Part shown: piece by piece, positions 12,801 to 22,866 of the stretch
How the letters are laid out: every line of letters begins with the position of its first letter
Numbering within the stretch: the first letter of the stretch is position 1
Source of the DNA: Klebsormidium nitens
Taxonomy: Eukaryota > Streptophyta > Klebsormidiophyceae > Klebsormidiales > Klebsormidiaceae
DNA: 64,000 nucleotides
NCBI GenBank assembly: GCA_000708835.1
Contig: DF237186.1
Coordinates: 60,236-124,235, forward strand
Direction: 5' to 3'
Made by a program: the position numbers and the translations under genes
The notes under the pieces: generated by a model
What the model was told of the DNA's origin: nothing
Seen by the model: the letters and a program-made list of their open reading frames with translations, nothing else
The model's database searches: none

Positions 12801-14255
12801 GCTGAGGGGAATTTCTGCTGAAACGGTGAGGCCAGTTTCTGGTTTCAGCGGGTTTAACTCTGGGTCTCCAGTATGTTTGTTCGAGACAGTAGGCCTAGTG
12901 ACATTCTTAGGTGAAAAGAAGAAGCTGCCGGTGCTGCCCTGCTGGCATGGTGAGTCGGAGTTTTGTGTCGCGCGTTTTGAAGTTTTGCGTTTTCTTCCTT
13001 TTTGGTGTTCTAGAAGACTATGGGGTTGATGCTTCGCTTGATGTCGAGGGAGGAAAAGGCTACGAGTGCTACTTGGCCGTTACTCTCACGCAGGTCTCTG
13101 TGCTTAGCGGCTTAGAAGTGTGCTTTCTGGAATCAGGGTTCAGAAACTTTTTCATGGGCTCTAGGGAGGGGAGAAGCTCTCGGTAGTGCCCTGTCGGTAA
13201 TGCGCTTCCAAGTGCGCATACCGGATTCTTAGGATTGTGGCTCAAAGCCATTATGAAGCTGTACCGTTGCGTGGTTTCAGAAGTTTGTACTTCATGTGAA
13301 ATTGCTAACGTCAAGGCAAGGAGACGCTGCAGGCGCTGCCCTGCAGTAGGTCGATTTGCAAGTCCAAAACTTCCTAGTTCGGTATCTCATGTCGCTTCCG
13401 TCGTACTGGTCGTGAAGTTGCAAAGAGTGTACCAAACGTGAATGAGCCTACGCTCTCTGGATTCGTCCTTAGTTCCCTAGGTTCGCCTGTTCTGTGCCTG
13501 GTATCATCGAGGAAGGGAGACGAACGTCCTCTTTCTGGAACTCCAACTGTTCTGATGCGGTGACTGCGAGTACGGCAGGGTGCAGCCGAGGTATTGTTCT
13601 GGCAGTATGCAAGCTCACTCCTTTGGTCTTCCTTTCTTTCCTCCGAATTTGTTCTTTTCTGTCCTTATCTTCACCTTTATCGTTCCGCCTTCCTAAACTC
13701 TGCCTGCAACTCGGCCTGCAATCCAGCCCATCTGCCACAGCATCGTTTCCATGGTGCTCCATTCCCAGCTATCTGTAAACGTACGCTTATGGTCTTCTGT
13801 CCTTTGATTGTCGGCTTATGCCCGGCTTTCCCGCCCCTGCAGAGTTTCACCTGGCGTGCGTCGACCAATGGCTCACGACGCGCCGCCCCTTCTGCCCCGT
13901 CTGCAAACGGGACGCCCACAGCACCAACCCGGTGCCCCCCCCCTCCGAGAGGACCCCCCTGCTCGGACCTCTTTTGCGGCAGAGCCCCCGATCCGCTCCA
14001 GGCGGCACGTCGACTCCCGTCCAGACCCCCCCTCACTCGACGGTACAGATTGAGGGTCTGGAGGAAACTGCTAGTCGAAATAGCCCGGGGCAAGGGGCCC
14101 AGTCCGTTGGCAGGGGAGAAGCTGAGACTGGGGGGGAGATTGAGGGGGATCTATCAACAGGAGGTGGGGGAGACGCGTCGGGAATTGCGATCGGAGGGGC
14201 AGAAAGGCCGGCGTTGGTTGCAGCGGCGACACAAACGACGTCCGGTTCTCCATAA
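9872..14255 (+). CDS. RMR: RMR-type receptor: PA domain, transmembrane segment, RING-H2
   Basis: This belongs to the receptor homology-transmembrane-RING H2 family, which in plants sorts proteins to storage vacuoles; some members have E3 ligase activity. Exons are 9872-10310, 11923-12148, 12515-12699 and 13843-14255. Phases are continuous and the product is 420 aa. Residues 1-28 are a charged leader before a hydrophobic segment (about 29-47), so this is either a long signal peptide or a signal anchor. The PA domain spans about 50-185 (FALIERGQCTFDEKVRNAQ, AAIIFNNEPG, IYIPAVFVTYNSGRQLL). A single transmembrane helix lies at about 192-214, followed by RRHRLRR. The RING-H2 has C-x2-C-x14-C-x-H-x2-H-x2-C-x11-C-x2-C, all eight ligands present and split by intron 3 after the CRH. 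The tail (about 305-420) is Pro/Ser/Gly-rich and low complexity. Introns 1 and 3 carry decayed copies of the neighbouring exon edges. Confidence 0.93.
11761..11810 (+). repeat. Decayed copy of the RMR exon 2 acceptor end, in intron 1
   Basis: These bases repeat the real splice acceptor and first about 45 bases of exon 2 (11920-11969) with only a few substitutions, including AGTGTC(A/G)GGCCGGCGCACT. The offset is 159 bp. The flanking intron is also duplicated: both copies are preceded by a T-rich tract. The copy has no following donor and the real exon uses the downstream acceptor. Between the two copies a 16-bp string TCTTACAGGACAACAA occurs twice (11834-11850 and 11864-11880), a further small tandem duplication. 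Confidence 0.85.
12918..13350 (+). repeat. Three decayed copies of the RMR exon 3 donor end, in intron 3
   Basis: The end of exon 3 with its donor (12669-12705) recurs at 12918-12955, 13171-13200 and 13321-13350. The first copy keeps GCATGGTGAGT exactly, and its following intron is also similar (GTTTTG-rich stretch, then TCTAGAAGACTATGGGG against TTAGGACTATG). The second and third copies keep only the GAAGCT-x-GTGCCCTG core and have lost the consensus donor. Offsets are about 250, 250 and 150 bp. The copies become less like the exon with distance. Confidence 0.7.
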
Positions 14256-15031
14256 GGAGGCTGTGGTGGGGCTGCGGAAGGTTGCTATCCAGAGGGAACA
14301 TGCAGTAGCCTGGATAGGTGAACTGTGAGGCAACGAGGTGCGTATACGAGGTGGTTGGAGAAGGTCGCGACGGGTGCCCCAAAAAGTGGGCACGTTGTGA
14401 GAGAGGTGGTGAAATGGGCACTATCATGTATGCCAATCTCAAGTTACGGTACATAAAGGTAGGATGCGGGTGCGCATGCGGGTGTCGGAATTGTAGCCTG
14501 TCCACTGGCTCCTTAGATTCTCACATTTGTCCTCATGTAAAGGAAGGTAGGAAAACGAGCCTTGTAGATGTTGTCTTGCTACCTTCAGGTTATCGTCATA
14601 AGCATAGGTGTAGAGTATCCGGTTCTACCTAGCTAAACCCTTTTGCGTTGCGTAATAGGCCTTCCATTAAGAAGACCTGCTTGTAATGATGTAAGAGTTC
14701 ACCTTAAGATGTTTGTCCCCGTCGTGAGCATCATTTTGTTATGTAATTTAGCCTCTTGTGACAGGTCTTTGATGCTGCCACTTACTTTAGATTGGCATTA
14801 CGCGTTCGCCGAAGTTGTTCGTGCACGCTTTGGCACATCATGAAGAAGGCGGTGGCTTAGTAGGACCCCATTTGGGATGGGAGATCCTCACCTTTGTGCA
14901 GTGATCACAATCGCACATAACTTAGCTAGGTTTGTAAGCAAGACATTGTCTCATCGGGGTTGCTGCAATTGGTCAGATTAGAGAGCATCTCCTTGACGTT
15001 GCAAACCCGGATCATAAAATCGGGGCCAAGT

Positions 15032-15404
15032 CAGGGGGACCAAACGCCCCAGGTAAATAGGTTAGCAACATGAACAGTGTTCCAGCAGCCAAACGGCTTA
15101 TTGCCCGGAGCCGAAAACTGGTGGGATTGAACCTCCACAGGGTCACCTTCGAAACCCCATGGTTTCGTGTCCGGGCAAAACGCCGTTTAGGAGATGTAGA
15201 GGGCTGGTTTAGGTGGGTTTTACAGCCAAAAACACAGTAACCTTATTCTAACAGTCTTCTTAACCCTCCCCTCAGACCAACCGAGGACCGCATCGGCCTC
15301 GGGACATCAGAAATAAGCAATCTTGACCGTCAAAGTCAGGAAAATTTCTCATCTGACGGTGCGGAACATGGTTCGCGGACTTTGCGTGGTGTTTGGTCCC
15401 CCTG
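15032..15404. mobile_element. Non-autonomous hAT-type element (MITE) with TIRs and 8-bp TSD
   Basis: The left end begins CAGGGGGACCAAACGCC. The right end is its inverted repeat (reverse complement CAGGGGGACCAAACACC), matching at 16 of 17 positions. The element is flanked by a perfect 8-bp direct repeat GGCCAAGT at 15024-15031 and 15405-15412. CAGGG-type termini with 8-bp target-site duplications are the hallmark of the hAT superfamily. The 373-bp interior has no transposase reading frame, so mobilisation would depend on an autonomous relative elsewhere. An inner imperfect inverted repeat (AAACGGCTTATTGCCCGG near 15093 against CCGGGCAAAACGCCGTTT near 15173) could form a hairpin. The intact TSD suggests a fairly recent insertion. 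Confidence 0.85.
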
Positions 15405-16372
15405 GGCCAAGTCTACTAATACGATGTTGAATATCCGGGCAACTAATTGGCGATACGTGCTGTGGTTCTTTGACATTGCATTGTAATTGTAACTTGTAAG
15501 TTTAATGTTGAGGCCTATCATCATTGACTCCATTGAACGGCCTAATGTTGCATGGTGCGCAAACTTTTCACGACGCCATACAAATAATGGCATCGATCAA
15601 TAATTGCTTCGAATTCTGCATTAATGCATGGCGCGCGGCCAGAGCTAATTCAAAATTTAAATGAAGAATTATGTTTACGTTGTCGAAGGTTGAATACATT
15701 TGCTCCAATCTGTGGCGCTTCGACGAAAGAGGAGAGGCCTTTAATATGAATTATTACAACCATGAGCCTGAGGCCGGGCACTTTTCGCCGCGTCTGCTCT
15801 ACCTGGATGGTGCCGGTACGTACCCGTGTCACAGGGCCCAAACATGGGACAGTGGACACGTACCAGCGGGACTTGGTTGTGTACACTGTACAGACCTAGC
15901 AGGGCGCCCGCCCGTCAGCAGTGTGAATCAAAGACGATTCACAGCAGGTCACTCATTTTTGACACTCTCTCGGAAGCCCCCCGCCTCAATGGTGTCGCTG
16001 TTACATTTTCAAACTCGACCGGTATCGTACCGAGGAAGAGTTCACCCGGAGCACCGTACAGTACAGCTCAAACCAGTACCCCTCCGGTACCGTACCTAAC
16101 GGTCGGAGACTTGAAGTTTCGTTTTGACCCGCGCGCGCTTGACTGGAACTTGATCGAGTTGTGTTCAGGTCAGCTGACCAGTCTCCGCCTTGAACTTGAA
16201 GTTGAAGTTGCATGAACATTATGATTCAGGTTCTCTGCATTGGTCTCATTTTGGAGTGCCCAGCTTTCTTGGAAGGAGGCGGCCATGCGGATCAGTCCAC
16301 AATTCATATGCAGCAAGGGACACGGATCAAGCGTCTTCATTTGCCTCTTGCAAGAGTTGGAGGCCACATCGA

Positions 16373-16381
16373 AAAATATCT
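16373..16381 (+). promoter_or_regulatory. Evening-element match upstream of NAGS
   Basis: AAAATATCT is the exact 9-bp evening element bound in plants by CCA1/LHY/REVEILLE MYB factors. It lies 114 bp before the NAGS start codon. A REVEILLE-type gene is itself in this window (38298-41922). A single 9-mer is expected roughly once in 130 kb on two strands, so the position is suggestive but not proof. Confidence 0.3.
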
Positions 16382-16494
16382 GATCGGAGAGGATCAACAG
16401 GGTTTCCATCAGTCGCAACAGGCAAAGGTGTCGGATCATGCTTCACCGCATTTGGTCCCGGTGACGAAGTCTTCTCCCTAAAAGGGTCCTGGCG

Positions 16495-19400
16495 ATGGGG
16501 TCCGCTTCGTTGGCGGCAGGCGCTTGGGCGAAACCCTTGTCGCCAGAGAAGGCCATGCGCGCCGACCGCTGCGACTCCTCACCCTCCTGCAGTTACTCCG
16601 CACTTCCCTTCCCCCAAGGACAACGGAACCTCAAACCCTTAAAGCTTCCGCAGCGGAAATTGTTCTCTCCCCCCCCCCTGGACAGGGCCCCCAGAGTTCC
16701 CCCCACAAAGGTCCATCTCTCGGACCCCCTCTGGTCGCAGCCGGGGGGCGGGCACGACTCAGATGACGAGTCGGAGCCCTCCCCCCGGGGGTGGAGGTCG
16801 ATCGATGATGGGATGGGGCTTAACCCCCTGGCGGCGCAGCAAGTGCAGTGGTTCCGTTCGACGTGGCCGTACATTCAGGGGCATCGGGGGAGCACGTTCG
16901 TGATTGTCTTGCCGGGGGAGGTGTCGCGCGACAAGCAGGTGTTGGATGGATTTCTGCAGGACGTTGCGCTGTTGCACGGATTGGGGGTCAAGATCCTGCT
17001 CGTGTGTGGGTCGCAGTCGCAGATCGACGATCTGCTGCACCAGAAAGGTGGGCTCGCATGCGCCGTTTGGGTTTTTGATGCAATGATTTAGTAACCTTGG
17101 GACCGGTTGCGATTCTGAGAAGAATGGTGCGTCCTGTTTAATAGGTGGGATGCTCATCATGTAGTTACTGCATGTGCTTTGAAATGCTGGGGCTTGAAGT
17201 GAGCACATTGTACCTGGAACTCGGGCTGCTGCCTTGAAATGTATTGTCCTTCTCGCATGCGCCTTGCCCATCACGCATCTTGGAGTTGAGTATCTTGCAA
17301 CAGAAAGCTTGTTGTTATGTAATTGCTTTCACCGGCACCTCGTTGAGGTTGCTGTTTCTGGCATAGGAACCAGAATTGTGCTTTGATTGGCCACAATGTT
17401 GTGCAGTTTGGCATGACTATGCTCCGACTCTTTTCATTGTGAACCTGATTGCTTGATGCCAGATTTTGACCATGATCCGGCCGAGCTTTGACTTTCTGCT
17501 CTTGGCCCACGCTTTCCTTATGCTGAGCACTATTCCCCCTGTACTAGCCACACAACAGCTAGGATTAACCCCTTTCATTGGCCCCCGTTCTTCCTGTAAA
17601 CCCCATGATCTTACATCACCGTAAAATGTAGGATCACATTTTAGGGTATAAGCGTCGCTTCTTTGGAAGCAACGCACTTTTCTGCCTTTAAGCTTCGCTG
17701 AGCTACCATGCATTCTCTGGGTGTGCCTTCACGATTTCAAGGTGCCAACTTGTTGGAAATCCAAAAGGAAGATTGTATGGACTCTCCGCTGCATGCTTGT
17801 GTGGGCAAGGTCGTTATGACCTCCAAAAGAGGTCTGTGAAAAGATGGGAGGAATTGGTCTCAGTTCGGTTTCTTTTTGCAGCCATCAACTGTGATCTGGG
17901 TTTTCTACAAGCATTTTGAAACAGCTGCAAGCAGGACGCGGCGCTTCTTTCAGTGTCCCAGAAACTTGGGAGGACTGCGGCCAGGGTCTTGTTCAGATAG
18001 TTCTGGCTTGCTTGCTTTGATATGGATCCGGGGAGTGGACCTGACTTTCTTGAACAGACTCACATTGGAGCACTTAACTGCTCTTACAAAGAGAGTCGCA
18101 CCGGTCTTAGAAAGCCAGCTGTGGAGCCTGGAGCCTGGAGCCTGGTTCATCCGATTGCAAAAGTGTGGATCCAGACAGAGGGAAACATGAGAAGGAAAGA
18201 AGCAAGCCCGGGCTAGTCTTTGGGAAGCACTTTTTATCTCCTAGCTTCCAAGCCTGGCAGAACTCTCGTTGAATGATGTCTACGGCCCTTTCTGCCTCCA
18301 AAGCTGTGCTACCACACAGATATGTGCATCTAGCAACACCCAAGCGCTCTGACCAAAATCGTTTCCCGCCACAGGCCTCCAGCCGCGCTTTGTGGGCGCA
18401 TACCGTGTGACCGACACCGAGGCGCTCGAGGCGGCCATGGAAGCATCGGGCCGCATCCGGCTTAAGATCGAGGCCAAGCTCTCGCGTGGGCCGTCGATCC
18501 CGTCCATCCGACGGCACGGAGAGAACGAGCGGTGGCACGAGATGGGCGTCTCGGTCGCGAGCGGAAACTTTGTCGCGGCAAAACGGCGGGGGATCATTGG
18601 CGGCGTTGATTACGGCAACACGGGGGAGGTGAAACGGGTGGATGTCGCGAGGATCAAGGAGCGACTGAACTCGGGGTGCGTCGTGGTTTTGAGCAACCTG
18701 GGGTATACGGCGGCGGGCGAGGTGCTCAATTGCAAGTGAGTGGACCGTTTGGTGAATCGGTACTCCCCGAAAGTTAATGTTTTGATGTTTTATTGGGGTG
18801 TCAAACAGCCTGAAGTCTTACCTAGGAGGAGGTGCTTGATTGCAAGTTCGTGGGCAGACCGGTTCACTGACACTGGTTGCGACCAGTGATCTTCCTGAGT
18901 TAGTCGTTGTGACGTTTTATTTGCGGTGTCAAACGGACTCGGGTGTATCCTGGGATGACCGAAAGCATGACAGGACCAAAGGTCCCGAATCTCTGAAAAA
19001 AGTTCCGAGTCTTTCCCTCGGACTGGTGTCAATCCTCCAGTCTTCACACTGCCTGCGAGATAAGGATAGCGTTTGCACTGTCAAAAGCGTCATCAAAGTC
19101 GTTTTCGACATCCCTCACTCAATTGCAGGTTCTTGATCATCCTCGAGGTATCAATCCAGCTCTTTGTTCGTTTTTGCAACGCATATGAGGTGGCGACCGT
19201 TTTGCTGGGACCTTCGTGGGGGCTGATAGATTGCCGTGCATATATTGCTGAGCCCCTTGAGTTGACTGTAAATTCAAGTATTTCCCATACTTTGCCTCAC
19301 TTGTATATCAACCCGCCTTTCGACCCCCATCTTTCGCAGCGCGTACGAGGTAGCGACTGCTGCGGCAAATGCTTTGGGGGCCAACAAAATGCTGTACGTG

Positions 19401-21371
19401 TTGCTTAATTCCTCAGTCAAGTTGGAACCTGCATAGAAACTCGGTTGTAGCTTCATTCACTCAAACTGATTCCAGTCGAATGATGATACTAATCCGACTT
19501 TTACCCCCAACGTTGCAGCGCGTACGAGGTAGCGACTGCCGCGGCAACGGCTTTGGGGGCCGACAAAATGCTGTGCATGCTGGACGGTTCCGTTTTCGAC
19601 GACAACGGGCGCCTCCTCCGGTGGATGACGTTGCAAGAGGCCGATTCGCTCGTTCGGGAACGCGCGGAAACGTCCGGCGCAGCCGCAAACTACGTCGACC
19701 TCATGAAAGGCCCCCCGTGCATTACGCTGTTGAGCGGACCGGGCTATGGGAAGACGCTTGATCTGGATGAGAAAGTTTACACCAACGGGCGGCGTGTGAA
19801 TGGGGCCAGTGAGAACGGGCGCGGTGTGAATGGGGGCAGTGTGAACGGCGCCAGTGTGAATGGGGCCAGTGTGAATGGGGCCAGTATGAATGGAGCAGGT
19901 GCGAATGGGGCTGGCGCAAACGGGGCGGAGGAGCTGTGCGACTTGAGTGAGGAGTGCGCGACGGGACACGCTCTGATAAACGGGATGAACGGAATGAACG
20001 GAATGACCGGAATCGAGGCTGGGGGCTTCTCCCAGGCGGGCCAGATCCTCACGGACGCAAACGGGAACGTGTACAAAACGACCCCCTGGAAACGGGGGTT
20101 CCCGGTCAAAGGCGGCGACCGCCTCGAGGGGGGGGACGGTTACCTGGCCGAGTTGGCAGCAGCCGTGTATGCGTGCAAGGGGGGGGTCCGGCGCGTGCAC
20201 CTGGTCGACGCCACGGTGGGGGGGTCGCTTTTGCTGGAGCTATACACCCGGGACGGGATTGGGACGATGATCTCCAGCGACTTGTACGAGGGCACCCGGG
20301 GCGCGACGAGCCGGGACCTGGTTTGGATCCAGGGTTTGCTCAAACCGCTGGAAGACGACGGGATTCTGGTGAAGCGGTCGGAGGAGCAGATGACGGAAGA
20401 CCTGCCGTATTTCACGGTGGTCGAGCGCGACGGGGCCGTGATTGCGTGTGCGGCGCTGTTTCCGTTGCCGGGGGGGCGGTGCGCGGAGGTGGCGGCGTTT
20501 GCGGTCGCGCCGGAGTGCCGGGGGCACGGCCGGGGGGACAATCTGCTGGGTGAGATAGCCCCCTAGGAAACCCCCAATTTGAATCTCGCACGAATGATGA
20601 GTCCTGCTGTGAACGCAAGAAACGGTAGAGGAGGACCCCCGCTTTTGAAACAAATGTGATCTGATTCAGCGGCATCAGGCCTAGAATCGGGTGCGGCGGT
20701 GGCTGGCAATCTGTGTAGATTCGTTTGGGACAACCCTCTTCCCCCTCTTTGGATCTGCCCACTTGGGATACTAGGTCCGTTTTCTGTTCTCCGAAATTTC
20801 ATCTGGAAATCGATCTTCGCACACTCAAGAGAAAGCAACTTTCTTCCATCTCACGCTTCCTTGCGTTTGTCAGCTCGTCTGAGCGTTCCGGCCGCAGTCC
20901 GGAGTAGTCTTAGAAAGGCTTTGCTCAACACCGGCCAAACCCACCCTTACGCTAAACCCACACCTTATGCTACACTTACACCTATGCTAAGCCCACCCTT
21001 TTCCGATGTGCATACTACTTGGAGAAGAAGCCGACGGCGCCGGTTCGTTTCAGCAATTTTGACATTGTCTCGTTCAAAACCTTTTCGAACCCACACCTTG
21101 TGCTAAACCCACCTTTCTTTTCCGGGCAGATTACTTGGAAAAGAAGGCGATGGCACTCGGCCTCGAGCGCCTAGTTCTGCTCACCACGCGCACCGCCGAC
21201 TGGTTCATGCAGCGCGGCTTTGTGGAGGGGTCCTTGGGGGACCTTCCCCCCGAGCGGCGCGCGCGCGTCAACACGTCCCGGGGCTCCAAGGTGTTTGTCA
21301 AGGAGCTCAACGATGTCGGGTCGCCCCGCTCTAGTTACGGCACCGATGCGCGGTTCAGCGCCCGGGTTTAG
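16495..21371 (+). CDS. NAGS: N-acetylglutamate synthase (amino-acid acetyltransferase), plastid type
   Basis: This enzyme makes N-acetylglutamate from acetyl-CoA and glutamate, the first step of arginine synthesis in plastids. Exons are 16495-17047, 18375-18735, 19519-20549 and 21130-21371. Phases are continuous and the product is 728 aa, longer than the usual 600. Residues 1 to about 110 are a Pro/Ser/Arg-rich, transit-peptide-like extension. The amino-acid-kinase-like domain spans about 115-500 (WPYIQGHRGSTFVIVLPGE, IKILLVCGSQSQID-like segment, RRHGENERWHE, VVLSNLGYTAAGEVLNC, AYEVATAAATALGADK). A GNAT domain follows at about 520-728, with LVWIQGLLKPLEDDGILVKR, FTVVERDGAVIACAALFP, the acetyl-CoA loop VAPECRGHGRGD and LLTTRTADWFMQRGF. 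An Asn-Gly repeat lies at about 390-445. Introns 2 and 3 hold decayed copies of exon edges. It converges with KEA. Confidence 0.95.
18828..18936 (+). repeat. Decayed copy of the NAGS exon 2 donor end and intron start, in intron 2
   Basis: GAGGTGCTTGATTGCAAGTT at 18830 onwards repeats the exon 2 end and donor (GAGGTGCTCAATTGCAAGTG, 18719 onwards) with three changes, about 110 bp downstream. The match resumes further on: TTTTATTTGCGGTGTCAAAC near 18915 against TTTTATTGGGGTGTCAAAC near 18788. The duplicated unit therefore covered the last about 20 bases of exon 2 and about 85 bases of intron. Confidence 0.75.
19160..19401 (+). repeat. Two decayed copies of the NAGS exon 3 acceptor end, in intron 2
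   Basis: The real acceptor and start of exon 3 (about 19503-19575) recur at 19322-19401. There GCGTACGAGGTAGCGACTGC is exact and GCTTTGGGGGCCAACAAAAT differs by one base from the real exon; the offset is 179 bp. An older copy at about 19170-19200 (AACGCATATGAGGTGGCGAC) lies about 165 bp further out and is more diverged. The nearer copy keeps a usable CGCAG acceptor but its frame ends soon (TAA near 19405). Confidence 0.85.
19780..20015 (+). repeat. In-frame Asn-Gly minisatellite inside NAGS exon 3
   Basis: A run of about ten 15-bp units with consensus GTGAATGGGGCCAGT encodes V-N-G-A-S and variants (E-N-G, V-N-G-G-S, M-N-G-A-G, A-N-G-A-G). A second run of GGAATGAAC-type 9-bp units near 19980-20010 encodes N-G-M repeats. 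All units are multiples of 3, so the reading frame is kept. The insert sits between the kinase-like core and the GNAT half, where other plant enzymes have a shorter linker. Confidence 0.9.
21001..21045 (+). repeat. Decayed copy of the NAGS exon 4 acceptor end, in intron 3
   Basis: TACTACTTGGAGAAGAAGCC at about 21012 repeats the start of exon 4 (GATTACTTGGAAAAGAAGGC at 21129) about 118 bp upstream. Its preceding intron (CTATGCTAAGCCCACCCTTTTCC) matches the intron before exon 4 (TTGTGCTAAACCCACCTTTCTTTTCC). The copy has lost the CAG acceptor. The intron also has 18-bp repeats of an ACCTTATGCTAAACCCAC type at 20940-21000. Confidence 0.75.
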
Positions 21372-22866
21372 GCCGGCTGTGCTTGGTAGCTCGTTGGTGC
21401 GCGGGGAGTGAACTTGATTTGCAGTAACCCCGGGAGTTTTAGAGTGCCCGGGGCGTAAATATGGGGTAATGGTAAGAGTTGGTGGGTAGATTGTGGGGTT
21501 AAGATCGCCCCGCTCTGATTATGATTTGTTGGGTCGATGCTTCCACATAAACTGGCGTGCCCTGAGCGTTTGGGTTGGGGATCGCCGTATGGGGGCCTCT
21601 GATTGTGTTTCTGATCGTAATAATCAATGAACATTTTGGTCCTAAGTGCTCCTTTTGGGGGGAAAGAAAGGGCACTTGCATGGCAATCTAGCTGTGTAGG
21701 ACGGAGCTTGATAACGGAGGGTACGGACGGTGGGAGTTACTCCACATGCGGTGGCTGCAGACGGGTTCGAATTGGACGTGATAAAGGATAGGCGTTACTT
21801 ACATATTGATTGCTGTGGTCGAATTTCCGTTACTTGTACAGACAAGCAAGACAGACTAAGCCAAAGCTGTGATCGTGTCAATCAGTTTAGTAAATATTAT
21901 CATCAGGTTAGAACCTAGTTCTACTGGCTCCCCCTTCATTGAATGCATCTATTGATGTTTAAATCTTCTGCCAGGAGGTTCGCTATGTCTTGCGGTACAG
22001 TGCTGCTTGTTGCCCAAGTTGTCTAGCTAAGTACCTAGTAAGACGCTATAGCTACACTGATGCCCTCAGTCCCTCAAAACTTTTAAGATTGTGATGATGG
22101 CCGCAGAATTTCTGATCATGCACTAGACGGTTCATGTGTGCTACTAACCATGCCGGCGTAGCACCCCTCTTGGCCGCAAGCTGGCCGGCGGTCCATGACG
22201 CGGACGATCGATATAAACCGCGGTGTTGAGAACGTACATGCAACTGTCTATGTTTCTATATATGCACATGTGCCAGCGCGCCCGGCTCATGCATGTTAGT
22301 ACCCGATCATCCAATGAATAGCTTTGATCATCTGCTCATGGCGGGCCGGCGGCCGTCCCAGCTACTAAGCCTGGAGACGGTACCTGCAGTGCGTCTCCAA
22401 TGATGGGCCCCCGGCAACATTGGCAACATGCTCAGTGTCACTCGGTCAACCAAACAGGCCGGCCTGCATGCATGTATACGACCGTTACATATGCGTGCAG
22501 TTCGAGTCGACGTATGGAGCCTTGCGAATTTCAAAGGACAAATAAACCTAAGGTGAACTCGCGCTAATCTGGTCTTGGTATCTATGAATCATATTGGAAG
22601 GTGTGCGAGTGCGCATGACGATTGTTTATGGTCACTTATAGGCCTCAAGACGGAAGGTCGACAATCCCCGTATAAGCTCACATTTACAGGTTATAGGCTA
22701 TGCAAGTCCAGATTGAGAGCACTCGCCCGTGCTGGGCCTCGCAACAATCTCATATTACCTTGCACACGCACCTCTATCGTGGATACCTCAAAGAATCTTT
22801 ACAAAAACGATCCATGCAACAGGATGCACCCAGATGCTAGCCCTTGAGCGACACATGCGTCGCTTT
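21372..22866. other. Intergenic region between convergent NAGS and KEA
   Basis: This gap of about 1.5 kb should hold the two 3' UTRs. Stretches near 22190-22510 are rich in GCATGC, GCCGGC and similar palindromic words. I see no coding exon, no RNA gene and no transposon ends. Confidence 0.45.

Larger units (their letters stand above)
14256..16494. other. Intergenic region between RMR and NAGS, containing an hAT-type element
   Basis: This gap of about 2.2 kb holds the RMR 3' UTR on the left, a 373-bp hAT-like element at 15032-15404, and the NAGS promoter on the right. The right part includes repeated GTACC/GGTACC-rich sequence near 15815-16100. No protein-coding exon could be supported. Confidence 0.5.

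Noticed and set aside
13594-14328. 244-codon plus frame overlapping the RMR last exon
   Set aside because: The RING-H2 C-terminal half is encoded in another frame over the same bases, with matching splice phase. This frame has no family match.
15120-15180. tRNA-like segment
   Set aside because: TTCGAAACCCC resembles a T-arm, but no acceptor stem or D-arm can be built around it, and it lies inside the hAT-type element.
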